Source: Cephalopachus bancanus (Eukaryota; Chordata; Mammalia; Primates; Tarsiidae). From it: a DNA stretch of 64,000 nucleotides. The notes under the pieces are model-generated. The model ran no database searches, was not told where the DNA came from, and saw nothing but the letters and a program-made list of their open reading frames with translations. The position numbers were made by a program, and so were the translations under genes. Positions 1 through 10,566 of the stretch are shown here, piece after piece. Within the stretch, counting starts at the first letter, position 1; each line of letters begins with the position of its first letter. The stretch spans positions 8,742,001 to 8,806,000 of the forward strand of contig JAPVLO010000007.1 in assembly GCA_027257055.1 (NCBI GenBank). Direction: 5' to 3'.

Positions 1-149
1 TGCAAGCTAGGAAGAGAGCTTTCACCAGGACCCGTGCTGGCACCCAATCTCAGATTTCCAGCTTTCAGCACATGAGGAAATGCATTTCTGTGGCTTCCAT
101 CCCCTAGCCAATGGGATTTGGTTATGGCAGCCTGAGCTGACTAAGACAT
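1..149 (+). mobile_element. MLT1-like LTR, 3' end
   Basis: This is the terminal part of a MaLR-type LTR. It shows the order typical of MLT1 3' ends: a 'dated by second strand' block ending in ATTTCTGTGG-like sequence near 80-95, a GGTTATGGCAGCC block near 119-132, and a terminal GACTAAGACA at 139-148. The 5' part lies outside the window. It is a non-coding relic. Confidence 0.65.
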
Positions 150-198
150 CCTACAGATATATCTCCACAAACTCCATGTGCTAGGAGGGGTCATGGTG

Positions 199-609
199 CC
201 TGCTATGGCTCGGATGAGGTTTGTTTGGTCCCACCAAGTCTCATGCTGAAATGTGACCCCGAGGGTAGGGCCTGGTGGGAGGTCTCTGGGCCAAGGGGGA
301 GGTTTGGTGCCTTCTGGGGGAAGAAGTGAGTTCTCACACTTGATTCCCGTGAGAGCTGGTTGTTTAAAAGAGCCTGGCCCCTCCCTCCCCTTTCATAGCT
401 TCCTGTCTCACCACGTTATCCCTGCACACAGCAACCCCCTTCACCCACCTCCAAGAGTGGAAGGTTCCTGAAGCCCACACCCAAGCAGATGCTGACACCA
501 TGCCTCTTGTACAGCCTGCAGAGCTGTGAGCCAAACCTCTCTTCTCTGTAAGCTACCCAGCCTCAGGTAGCAACACAACCTTGACAGTAGCACAACATGA
601 GCTAAGATA
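199..609 (+). mobile_element. MaLR/MST-like solo LTR
   Basis: The segment carries the typical MaLR LTR landmarks in order: GGGCCTGGTGGGAGG near 268-283, GAGTTCTCAC near 327-336, GAGAGCTGGTTGTTTAAAAGAGCC near 352-375, a CTTGTACAGCCTGCAGA block near 507-523, and a splice-like AGCTACCCAGCCTCAGGTA near 550-568. The same family recurs at about 41.05-41.64 kb. There is no internal retroviral sequence, so it reads as a solo LTR. The exact subfamily is not certain. Confidence 0.75.
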
Positions 610-611
610 GC

Positions 612-1072
612 CCCAGAGATGTCCGTGCTCTAATCCTAGATACCGAATGGTGACCTTACAATGCAGAGACCCTTTGCAGGTGCAGTGGAGATGAGGGTCT
701 TGAGATGGGGAGATTCGCCAGCTGTACCCTGTGAACTCAGGGTTATCACAAGGATCCCAACAGGGAGATGGGGATCAGCATGGCCAATGTCAAAAGTGAG
801 GATGGCTGCAGAGGTTGCAGTCTGCTGGCTTCGAAGATGGAGGAGGGGCCACAGGCCATGGAGCAGAGGCAAACTCAAAAAACTGGAAAAGGTCATAAAA
901 CAGACTCTCCCCTGGAGCCTCCAGAAGGGAAGGCAGTCCTGCCCCTGCCTTGGCTTCCCCGCACCCCGTGAGACCCCCTGTCAGACTTCCGACCTCCAGG
1001 CCTGTAAGAGAATAAATGCGTGTTGCTTTCAGCTAAGCAGACTTAAGTTGTTACAGCAGCAAGGACTCAACC
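612..1072 (+). mobile_element. MLT1-type LTR
   Basis: The 5' part reads as GATGTCCGTGCTCTAATCC then a GACCTTACA block. Next come ACCCTTTGCAGGTG near 669, GATCTTGAGATGGGGAGAT-like sequence near 700, a GAAGATGGAGGAGGGGCCAC block near 832-851, GAGCCTCCAGAAGG near 915, and a polyadenylation-like AATAAATGCGTGTTG near 1010-1025. It ends in TTACAGCAGCAAGGA. The same LTR family is found in antisense at 42.58-43.32 kb and 51.9-52.3 kb. Confidence 0.75.
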
Positions 1073-1329
1073 CAGGCAGCCCAGTGAGGCCGTGTGTTCG
1101 GTACCTTCCCAGGGCGCATCTTTGCAGATGAGTCATCTCTGACTAGTGGGGCCACGGACTAACAGAAGCGATGTGACCTCCTAGTGCTAGGTCCTTAGTG
1201 TCGTGCACCCTGCAGACGCTTGATGTTTGCCGACCCAGTATGTAGACAGCATGGCCTGTGACCCTCTAGCCAGCCTGGGCGGTGGCAATGGCATGTCAAA
1301 GTGGCTGAGATGACAGAGCTGAAAGGCAT
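1073..1329. other. Unassigned sequence
   Basis: I see no gene, recognisable repeat or simple sequence in this stretch. Confidence 0.5.
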
Positions 1330-1660
1330 GTGGTTTTGAGCTGCAAGTCCTGGTGCCCTTGCCCACTGGCTATGTGGCCTTAGGAAAGTCACTCACCCTC
1401 TCTGAGTCTCAGCTTTTCCACTGGTTAGGTGGATGATAGCAATCATCCCTGCCCTACACAGCTGCTGTGAGGCCAGGCCTTCTCCTAGACCATCTGCTGT
1501 GTCCCAGGCACAGGTCTAGGCTCTGGGGAGATAGCAGTGATCTAGAAACCAAACCCCTGACCTCTGCAGAGCCCATGCTCTGGCGAGTAAAATGGAAGAA
1601 CACTGGCAACACCAAGCACGGCACCAGGTACACAGTAGGTACTCAAGCAATGCAGCCCTT
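1330..1660 (+). repeat. MIR SINE, possibly with L2-like insert
   Basis: The MIR core is visible as GCTATGTGGCCTTAGGAAAGTCACTCACCCTCTCTGAGTCTCAG across 1369-1413. A MIR-tail-like CAGGTACACAGTAGGTACTCAA occurs near 1626-1647. The stretch between, around 1500-1580 (CCAGGCACAGGTCTAGGCTCTGGGGAGATAGCAGTGA), resembles an ancient LINE tail. Divergence is high. Confidence 0.65.
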
Positions 1661-2508
1661 GACCTCCTCACCGAAGAAATCACAGAGGTTCCAGAGACAT
1701 GCCTAAGTCAAGGTGAGTCAATGCAGGTGGGTACAGGCACCCAGGCTTCCTAAGCCCAGTCCCCGGCAGTGGGGCGGTAGGGGCCAGGCAGGAGCATGGA
1801 GCCTGGGGAAAGGGCTTTGCTCACATTTTTAGGCAGTTTGGCCTCTGGGCCCTGATTGGATTTAAACTCAGGGGGCTGGGTCAGCCCATTAAGACATATA
1901 CTTTCTTCTTAAGGAGCTGAAGGACTTCACGTGAGGAGGCCCTCAATGTCTGCGGGTTGCTGGCAGCCCCACTTGGGGGTGTAGGGAGGTCCAACCCTTG
2001 GCCTCATTCCCCGATGCTGCCCGGGTTTTCCAGGAAATGATTTTCCTGTGACTTCCTGGATCTCCACGCTCTGGGGTCACAGGCCTCAGAGCTCCTGGGA
2101 GATCACTGGAAATGCCCCAAGAATAAGAAAGACCCTCGCTTCTCCCAGGTCCCCCATTGGGCGTGGCTCCAGAGGAAGTCAGGCCTGAAGCCAGGAGCCT
2201 GGGGTCAGAGCTGGGAGTTAGGCATTTGTGGAGGGACAGGGCCACTCATCGGTCCCAGCGCCATGCAGGTTCTCAGTTGCATTTACTTTGGCTAGCTCGG
2301 TTTTTGAAATCAGAAAAAAAAAATTGCACTCACCCCCAGTCTCCAGATTCCTTTGAAAACAGAAGGGAGTAGGGAGGCAGCAGCAGGCAGAGCAGTGGCT
2401 GCCCCTGCTGGGACACATGTCCTTCCAACCCACCACATCCCCCAGCACACCCTGTATCTCTTTTTCCCTTCCTGCGGCCTCCTGGTCTTTGAGTTTCGGC
2501 CTGTTCTA
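1661..2508. other. Unassigned GC-moderate sequence
   Basis: No repeat or gene is recognised. Open frames here are under 110 codons, overlap on both strands and show no recognisable domain. Confidence 0.5.
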
Positions 2509-2509
2509 A

Positions 2510-2692
2510 GGCAGCGGTTCTCACCCACAGCGATTTTGCTCTCAGCAGGCATTTGGCATCTGGAGACATTCTGGCTCTCTCAAATGATAGGGGCTGCAGG
2601 TCTGCTACTGCGCCAGGAGGAAGGCCCTGCAGTGTGCAGAGAAGCCCAGCAGGTACCCATCAACAGGTGCGGCTGAGAAGCCCACTGTGAGG
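2510..2692 (+). mobile_element. hAT-Charlie MITE, MER20-like
   Basis: The element starts with a CAGCGGTTCTCA-like terminus and passes through GATTTTGCTCTC, CATTTGGCATCTGGAGACATTCTGG and a TGCTACTG block. It ends near GGCTGAGAAGCCC, which is an inverted version of the start. This is the layout of short non-autonomous hAT-Charlie elements of the MER20 kind. It encodes nothing. Confidence 0.7.
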
Positions 2693-3552
2693 AAATGGAG
2701 TTTTGGTTCCAGTTGCCTGGAGGCAGCCTGAGGCAAGAGTTGGATGCAGATGCTTTTAGAAAGGAAAGCCAGAAAGTGGAGAGGAGGGTGGGAAAATGAG
2801 GCAGCAGAGGAAGGAGAAAAGCCAGTAAAAAGGGTGGTTACTGGACCATCAGCTGTGGGCCTGGGAGTCCCAACCCACTGGGGACCTTCAGGACTGTCAT
2901 AGGGCGGCCTCCGAGTCAACCCACAGAGGAACAGGTGGGGCATTTACCACCGCCCCTGTGTGTTGGTTGAGGGTGTCAGTTCCTGCCTGGCCTCTGCCAG
3001 GAGGCCCCATCTCTGTCCATAGGCCCCCAGTCCTTGGACAATGCACACAAGTTGGAGGCGGACTGGCGACCTGAGTCACACTTGACATCGCCCTCTTTCT
3101 GTGAACTCAGCAGCTCACCCTGGGCCTGCCCTGGCAAAGTCTAGTGCAAAAATCAACCACGTTTCATCTTCCAACCATGAAAATGTGATTCCAAGGAAAG
3201 AGCACTCTTGCATTAGCTCCTGCTCTGGTGACACCAGGTGGCTCGTGGCCCCGAGAACTGGCTGAGGTCATTTGACCACAAAAGATGGCCTTTGCTGAAC
3301 TTGAATGCAAGCAGGTAATGATGACACAAGCTCAGGGACTCATCTGGAAGACAAAAACCAAAGAAGGGATTTTCAGAGGACTCACTGCTTTCTGCTTGGA
3401 AATTCCAAAGGTTCCTACAGAGCCAGGCAGTTCTGCTGTGCTGCCCCCACCAGCATGAGCTGGGTCCCGCTGATGTCAGTGGGACATATCACCCACCCAG
3501 CCCTGGGCCGGACCCTGGGCCCTTCGTGTCACATGGTGCAGCAAGAGTCCTT
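2693..3552. other. Unassigned sequence
   Basis: No gene or named repeat is recognised. A 207-codon open frame on the plus strand crosses from here into the unnamed repeat at 3.55-3.84 kb. It has no recognisable domain and is best read as chance. Confidence 0.5.
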
Positions 3553-3837
3553 TTCTGACTCAGTCACGGGGACTCCTCTGGTGGCCCACAAGACTGAAGG
3601 GAAGGCAGCAGCGGCCAGGATTGACCTGACTTGTAGTTTTTCACCCCAGAGTGTCCATGGAAACCTAATCCTCTGGAGTGAGTGGAATGCATTGGCAGGA
3701 GGGGATGCCTGGAGCCTGAAGGAAGGTTCTCCGGGTGGAGACGCTGACCCCAGGGCTGAGACATCTCTGCTTCTTGTTCGAGGCCAGCCCACGTTGGATT
3801 GCATAGCGAGGTCTCGGGGCCCACATGGGCAGCTGGG
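3553..3837 (+). repeat. Unnamed dispersed repeat, copy 1
   Basis: This stretch aligns by eye with 26508-26797 in the same orientation. Shared blocks in the same order include CTGACTCAG, a GGATTGACCTGA-like block, TTTTTCACCCCAGA, ATCCTCTGG, GCAGGAGGGGATGCCT, GGGTGGAGAC, ACCCCAGGGCTG, GGCCAGCCCAC and CACATGGGC. Identity looks roughly 70-75% over the alignable part. I do not recognise the family; an old LTR or an unlabelled interspersed repeat are both possible. Confidence 0.7.
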
Positions 3838-4590
3838 ACTGGAAGCTCGCCCTTGGGAAACTGTGTGCCATCCGTCCCATGGCCTATGCTATAGTCCAGG
3901 AAGACCCGTCAGCAAGTGGACTCAATGATCCCTTATTTTCGTGTGTCTTTTGGGCCTTTCCTGACCTTGTGAGCTCCTGGGAAAATGGTGTTCCAACCAT
4001 CCGGCTGCTTTAGCAGAGAGATTTCAGGGCTGCTCAGCCTCAGACACCCAGGAAATCACATGCTGCGACTACCAGGCTCCACGGTTGCCCCCCCCCACCC
4101 TCTTCATGACACCCCCCAGAAGAGTCTCGTCCCAGGAGAGGAATGGGCTTGCCCAAAGGATGACTTGTCCCTGCCTTAGGATGGGCCTCAGGGTGTGGGG
4201 GTCACAGTATACTCTGACCTGGCCCGGCAAGCCTGGGTTGGTGATTAATCTGGCCAGCTTCACTGTGAGAGGGGGCAATAACAGGGCCACTGAGGTTAAA
4301 TGACAGCGTAACCAGGAGGGCTGAGCACAAGACTGGCATGGACCCATCTGGAAGGAATCTCACCCGCTGGCAGTGATGGTGATGAGATTGTGCCTTCAGG
4401 AAGACCAAGATAGGTGAAGTTGGCTTCCTAACAGTCCTCATCAACCTCCTGTCTGACTCTTGGAAGCCTTCCCTGAAGACTCCTTGCTCGAATCCTTTCC
4501 ATGACGGGCTTCTCACCACCTCACTAGGAAGTCCTCACCATCTGCTGGTGCCTACTGGCCTTCTTCTTCCCCTGCTTCACTCCCTTACCC
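3838..4590. other. Unassigned sequence
   Basis: No gene or named repeat is recognised here. Confidence 0.5.
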
Positions 4591-4910
4591 CCTCACCTCC
4601 TTTCTCCCATCTCTCTTCCTTCCTTCCTTCCCTCCTTCCTTCCTCTTCTTCCTCCCTTCCTCCCTCCCAACCTTCTTTCCTCCCTCCTTCCCTCCCTTGC
4701 CTGCCATACTTCGTTTCTACCTTCCTTCCTTCTTTGCCTTCCTTCCTTCCCTCCTCATTCCCTTCCTCTCTCCCCTTCTTCCTTCCTCTCTTCCCCTTTC
4801 ACCACCCTTCTTTCCCTCCTTTCCTTCCCTCTTTCCTTCCTTCCTTCCTTCTTCTCCTCTCTCCCTCCCTCCCTTCTTCCCTCCCTTCCTCCTGCCCTCT
4901 TCTCACTCCC
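4591..4910 (+). repeat. Polypyrimidine tract, imperfect (CCTT)n
   Basis: About 320 bases are almost entirely C and T on the plus strand, built from CTTC, CCTT and CCCT units with few purine interruptions. Open frames through it are Ser/Pro/Leu/Phe-rich or Gly/Arg/Lys/Glu-rich translations of the repeat and are not genes. Confidence 0.95.
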
Positions 4911-5380
4911 ATGCCTTGTTTCAGACCCAATTCCAGGTGATTCAGGATTCTGTAAGGAGGATTATTCTGTTCCCATCTGTGACTCACTCATGTCCGATCC
5001 TGGACCATGCAGGCCCAGGCAGTCTCCTCTTGATGACATTCTTGAGAGCTCTGAAGAAGAGTGTCCCACTGGCTTCCACACACTCTGCCCAGGTCCTCTT
5101 ATGGGGAGTTCGAAGCTCTGTCCCTTTCTGATTGGGGTGGGCTGTGAGCAGAGCCCGCCTCTCTGCTGCCTCTTCCCATATATGGAGGTCTTATCTGGCC
5201 ATCCCAAAAGGTGTCGAGTGGCCTGGCTTCTATGGGGATTGGTTTGGGGACTGTCTTGTTAATTATCCCATCTGCATATTTCTCCCAGCCCAAGTGGCCA
5301 CGTGATTCTGAGATCCTCAGGCTCAGGATGGAAAGGACCCTCTCATTTAGGCCTGTGGGACATGTCTCATCCCAGTCCCC
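4911..5380. other. Unassigned sequence
   Basis: Nothing recognised beyond ordinary unique sequence. Confidence 0.5.
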
Positions 5381-5630
5381 CTGAGAAGGTGCCCGAGTGC
5401 CCACATGGGCAGACGCAGCCCATGCCACACAGATGCACTCCAGGACACACTGGTACCACGTGCCTGCCGTGGGCACCACCTCAGCCATGCGTGTAAACAG
5501 CCAAAACACACATGCAGGTGTGCACGCAGGCACACAAGCACATGTACACCCCCTGCTGTCACGCACTCTCATGCATGCACACAGGAACATGCACTTGGAT
5601 GCACAGGCACAGGTAACATCTGCGCACGGA
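5381..5630 (+). repeat. Degenerate CA/ATGC-rich region
   Basis: CACA, CACATG, GCAC and ATGCATGC units recur irregularly, most densely at 5500-5620. It resembles a decayed version of the much larger array at 61.7-62.7 kb. Confidence 0.7.
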
Positions 5631-6849
5631 AGCCTCCGGCATACATGGATTTCAGTTCAAAGTCCCTGTTTCCCTGATAAACACCACAGGCTCCGGCGGC
5701 CTCTGCCAACACGCTCCAGATTTTCTGCCCATGGCAGATGGCCTCTGGGACCCAGCAGGGAGAGGCCTTGCCTTTGGCCCTGGCTGGGCTCAGGACATTT
5801 GAGCAGGCGCAGCCCCCACCTCATGGCCCCTCTGTAACCTGCTGGAGGACACACAGTGAGTGGGACGGTTGCTGGAGCTGTGGGCACCCTGCTCCCCAGG
5901 GCTGATGGATGACACCAGGGCACACACGGGGACTCCACAGAGGAGGTGGTGGTGCAAGACACAGGTTGCCACACCTCAGGATCTGAAAGGCAGCCGGTGT
6001 GCCACCCCGGGGACACCAGGAGCCAGAGCCATTGCCCACCGGCTCTAGAAGGCACATGTGCTGAGGAGAGAGACACCCAGGAGCAAGACGAAGAGCCAGG
6101 CTGCGACTTGCCTTTTATTTCCTGAGCAGTGGCAGGGCAGAGAAGCCGGGGAGCAAGGACAGGCTGGGGGGTCGGGCAGGGCCTGTGACAAGAGCACAGC
6201 CCCTGGCTGCCGCCCTCAGCTCCGGCCCCTCCCCAGAGGCGCTGGTGGGCAGCTTGCTCCTGAACGCCCCATTTCCATGATGTCATGACTTGGTCATGAG
6301 GCATGGCTCCGGACAGGACCTGGGCATGATCAGGGCCCCGTTGGGAAGCAGATTTCTCCCTTTTTCATCCATAATTATTTTCTTTATGGTTTATTGGAGT
6401 GTATCATTCTGGAGGCAGAAAGAGTCCTGGTGGGTGCCAGGAGGTGCTCAGGTCAAACGTCACAAAGAAGCCAGCAGAAAGAAGGGGTATGTGGCTAGAG
6501 GGTCTCTGCCTTGTCCCGGTACCTTCGACGTTGCTGGAGGACTCAGTGTCTCTTATGCAGGGCGAGGTGAGCGCACCCTTCCCCACACTGATGGGCCCCA
6601 CTCTCGCCACCCCTCACTCCGTACCTTCAGTCCAGGGCTTTGCCCTGGTTTTACAAAGACAAGTGCTTGTGATGCCTCGAAGGCTCCCCTGGGCACAGGG
6701 GAGGCTGCGTCTTCACAGAGCTTGAATCAGGCCCTGGAGGGATGCACCATCACCTCCGGGGCTGCCGGTGTGATTGTCTAATTATGAAACTGATCAATGC
6801 CTTCATGGAGAGGGACCCCGGGAACTTGACCCAGCTTGAGAGCCAGCCA
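5631..6849. other. Unassigned, mostly GC-rich sequence
   Basis: A 215-codon minus-strand frame (5657-6304) runs through here. It is Cys/Trp/Pro/Ser-rich without domain structure, and several other frames overlap it on both strands, as expected from GC-rich noncoding DNA. Two AT-rich islets with ATAATTATTTT (near 6371) and CTAATTATGAAA (near 6779) stand out from the background. Confidence 0.5.
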
Positions 6850-7215
6850 TGTTTCACTTTACATGTCTACTTGACAGGGCCACCAGGTGCCCAGGCATTC
6901 AGGCAAATGTGATCCGGCTGAGCCTAAGGGTGTTTCTGGATGGGATTAACATTTGGGTGGGCTGATGCAGTACAGCAGGGCTTCTCCCTCGTGTGAGTGG
7001 GCCTCATTCAATCCAGCTGAGGATCTGAATGGAAGAGAAAGGCTGAAGGGAACCTTGCTGCCTGCCCACGAAACTGGGCATGGGCTCGACGTCTGTCTCC
7101 AGCCTGGACCTCACTCCATCAACTCTCTGGGGTCTGCGGGTGCCAACTGCAGCTCCTGCGACTCCTCAGTCTACTACCGTGTGAGCCAATTCTGTATGAT
7201 GAATATGTATAGATA

Positions 7216-7266
<51 letters not shown>

Positions 7267-7310
7267 ACGCACACAGATCTTCTGTTCCTTTGCAGAACCT
7301 GGCTCTGCAG
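6850..7310 (+). mobile_element. ERVL/MaLR-type solo LTR with GT expansion
   Basis: Landmarks include TGTCTACTTGACAGGGCCACC near 6864, GGGTGTTTCTGGATGGGATTAACATTTG near 6927-6954, TGGGCCTCATTCAATCCAG near 6999, GCGACTCCTCAGTCTACTACCGTGTGAGCCAATTCTG near 7157-7194, and a closing AGAACCTGG. The same family, in antisense, is at about 58.2-58.66 kb. The (GT)n run sits at the 3'-proximal AT/GT-rich position where this family commonly carries a microsatellite. Confidence 0.7.
7217..7264 (+). repeat. (GT)n microsatellite
   Basis: A nearly pure GT run of about 24 units with one GC interruption near the start. It lies inside the LTR at 6850-7310 and is likely polymorphic in length. Confidence 0.97.
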
Positions 7311-9065
7311 GGCCCCGAGGATGCTGCCCTGATTATCTGCCATTTAACCCAAGACTGGAAGGCTCAGGAGGCGATGGTGTCACTGGGGACAAGGGTCACC
7401 CAGGGACAGGGAACCATGGAGGAGGCACAGCTTCTGCTGAGATGCCACTCATGACAATAACACCCAGTCTCCCCTCTGGCCTCTTCTCTTCCAGCCTCCC
7501 ACAGACACAGAGTATTTCCCTGCTGCTGGCCCACCCGGAGGCCCCAGCGGTCTCCGTCTGACCTGAGATCCTCCTCCTCTGGGAGCTGGTCCCCTGCCCT
7601 GAACTCCTTTGCTGTGAGCGCCTGCAGTGGTTATGGTTTCCCTGGTAGGCTCTGGCCAGGGAGGACAGGTGTGGGCCTGGGAGCCTAGCCGGAGCCTTGG
7701 GCCGGACCAGGGTGTGTACGGTGGCTCGAGAGGGCTAAGGCCAGGGAACATCAGGTGGCACGAGGGAGTGCTCCAAGCAGGCAGATGTGGGACTGAGCAA
7801 GGGACTTGGAGCCTGACCCAGTGGGCAGTTGGGAGCCAGCCCGCCAGGGATCCAGTGGGCCACAGCAAGGACCCCAAATTTCTGCACACCAGAGATCTCC
7901 GGGCACCTCTGCAGTCTGGCTTCTGCCTGTTCTCCATCTTGCCATGAGTTGGGTGTTTTAGTGGGAAAGAAGGGTTTCTGCCCCTTCAGGCCACCACAAG
8001 GCTTCTGGTGGTCCCCAGGTAGACGCTGAGATTCACCTGGGTCAGCAAGGACCTGTCTGTGCCTCAAGGTGCTGGAATAGGCCACAGTCTCCAAGGAGGA
8101 CTTGGCCCTGCCACCAATGCCAGGTGGCCAGCACATGGAGTGGAGCCCACGCCCTGGTGAGGGGCCTGGGGGCTCAGGGCGTAGGTGGTGAACCCTGTGG
8201 TGCCCCCATTGCCCGTCACTGGACCCACAAGGAGAGGAGGTACAGGAACCGCCAAAAAGAACAGTGTTGCCGGGAGCCACCTCAGCCCCCTACAGCCTGC
8301 AGATGGTTAAATCCACCTTCACTTTTCTTTCCAGACACTGGTCAGTGCAGACAGGATCAGCCATGGATGGTCCCTGCCCCGGTCTCGCCTCTGCCCTCTC
8401 TTGGGCTCTGTTCTGTCCTGCTTGGCCCCCTTGGCTGCTGCTCCTGACTCTGCCCTGGGAGACTGGGGTCCTGCAGCCTGGCCTCTGCCCCCTCCTCCTC
8501 CCCAAGGGCCAGCTCTCGGGTGGCCAAGTCTGTCCCCGTCTGACCGTCCCAGGGAGGGTCCTGCGGGACTCACAGTCTTCTTGCTGGGAGTGTTCTTGTC
8601 TTCAGAGATTGTGGTTGTGAGGCTTCACGGCAGGAGGAATCTTTGTTTCTGTCCTGACCTATCTGATTCCCGCCTAGAAAAGAGGGGATCAACAAGAAGG
8701 GCTGAGAAGTCCTGCCTGCCCCCACGTTGACGCTGGCGGTGGCAGCCGGCCTCTCTCCAGTTCTTGCTGCCAGACTCCATGCTAACACCACACACTTCAC
8801 TCATCCACGGCCTCCCCCTAAGCTCTTCTCCATGCAGCATCAAGAGGACAAGTTATAGGGTCTCCACCCATGGAGACAGGAAATCCTACTGGCGGGCAAA
8901 TATCCTTCAACATCCAGAGGTGACAGTGGCCATGAAGGAACCAAAGCTGGCAGGAAGAAAGAGGGGGACAGAGTGGAGGCTGATCCCAGGGGCTTCACTG
9001 TGGAGACAGCATTCAAGAAGAAGCCCAAGTAAGGTGGGGGAGAGGCACGTGAACATGTGAGGAAA
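7311..9065. other. Unassigned GC-rich sequence
   Basis: No repeat or gene is recognised. Overlapping open frames on both strands reach 181 codons without recognisable domains, in keeping with high GC content. Confidence 0.5.
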
Positions 9066-9375
9066 GGTGTCCTGGCAGAGAGAAACACATGTGCAAAGGC
9101 CCTGTGGCAGGAGTGTGCAGTGTGTTTGAGGAGCCAGGGAGGCGAGGGGAGGGGCTGGAGGTGAGGTCAGGGAGCCCGTAAACAGCAGGTCACAGAGGGT
9201 CTTCGAGGCCATGAGGAGGGCTTTGGGTATGTTCCTATGCCTGGGGGGAGATACTCAAGTCTTTCCAGCAGGCAGAGACACAGTGTGACTTGTGTTAAAA
9301 GGATCCCTCCAGTTGCCAAGAGAAGGCTAGAGTGAGCCAAGGGAAAAGATGGAAGCTATTATGGTCCCCTCAGTG
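9066..9375 (+). repeat. Ancient LINE-like remnant
   Basis: The order CACATGTGCAAAGGCCCTGTGGCAGGAGTG, then GAGGTCAGGGAGCC, GGGTCTTCGAGGCCATGAGGAGGGCTTTGG, and TTAAAAGGATCCCTCCAGTTGCC is a widely dispersed ancient mammalian repeat pattern, probably CR1/L2-related. I cannot name the family with certainty. Confidence 0.45.
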
Positions 9376-9819
9376 AGAGGTGACGTGAACCAAGGTGAGG
9401 GCAGAGGTCGGTGGGGTCTGGGTGAGGCCAGGGCCGCAGGGGACCAAGGCTGAGTCACGATATTCCTCCTTGCTCCAGGTCTCCTTCATCTGTCTCTTGG
9501 CAGTAGGAGATTAGAGCCCCTACATCTTAGGCCAGAGGGACCCCGGTCCTCAGAAATGTGATGGAACATCTTGTGGGTGACCAAAAACCAGGTTTGGCCC
9601 ACCACCCTCGGGGCAGGACCTCCAGCATCCTCGGGGCCCGACAGCCAGTCCAGGGAGGGAGAAGAAAGAGGCAGAGGCCTTCAGCCCGAGAAGGCCTGGC
9701 CTTTCTTCACGGGGAGATACCACGGCAGCCCTGCCTCAGTCCCCCCACCCCCAAGGTACTCTTGAGGGAGTTGAAAATGAGCCCTATGCTAAGGCCATCT
9801 GGGTAATAAATGTGGTCAG

Positions 9820-10379
9820 GACATCTGGAAAGCCATTGGAGGAAAGATAAAATGAATCCGCACCTCATTCCAGACACAGGAATGAGCTCTACCCGGATCA
9901 CAGATCCACAGCTGTCATGAGACCCTGGAGTCTGGAAGCAGGGACTCCTCAACTAGGGTGAGGAGGACCTTCCAACTAGGACTAAGAATCAGAATTGATC
10001 ACTTGATACAAGAAAATAAATGAAAACAACAACAACAAAACGCCAAGCAAGTTATCTTTGCATGGCAAAAACACCATATGCAAAGTCAAAGGACAAATAG
10101 AAAACTGGGAGAAAATATTTGCAACCTATTTCACAGGCCAGTGTTCTTTAAATTACACCCATCATTTTAAAACCGGGAAAAAAAATGACCAAAAGAAATG
10201 AACGGGCAATTCACAAAAGAGATCGTGAATGGCCCTTAAACACATGAAACACGCCCATCAAGGGAAATGTGAATCTGGACCACACTGAAGTACCATTTCT
10301 CACCTGTCACGATGACGGCATTCACCTGGCAAGAGTTCCTGCTGGGGAGGGTGTGGGAATCCATATGCTCTTGAGGGTT
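9820..10379 (+). mobile_element. Old L1 (L1M-like) ORF2 3' part, segment 1
   Basis: The L1 signature is visible in AAAACTGGGAGAAAATATTTGCAACCTATTTCACAGGCC near 10102-10140, AACGGGCAATTCACAAAAGAG near 10201, and CACTGAAGTACCATTTCTCACCTGTCA near 10283. This is the region just upstream of the end of ORF2. Many stops and indels interrupt it. It continues after the Alu at 10567. Confidence 0.8.

Positions 10380-10566
<187 letters not shown>

Noticed and set aside
3305..3928. 207-codon plus-strand open frame
   Set aside because: Runs across the boundary of the dispersed repeat at 3553-3837. The related copy at 26.5 kb does not keep the frame, so it is not under coding constraint.
5657..6304. 215-codon minus-strand open frame
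   Set aside because: Sits in GC-rich sequence with several overlapping frames on both strands, has no domain or repeat-like protein pattern, and lacks supporting splice or promoter features.
6953..7561. 202-codon plus-strand frame
   Set aside because: It passes through the LTR and the (GT)n run, giving a Val-Cys stretch; no independent coding evidence.
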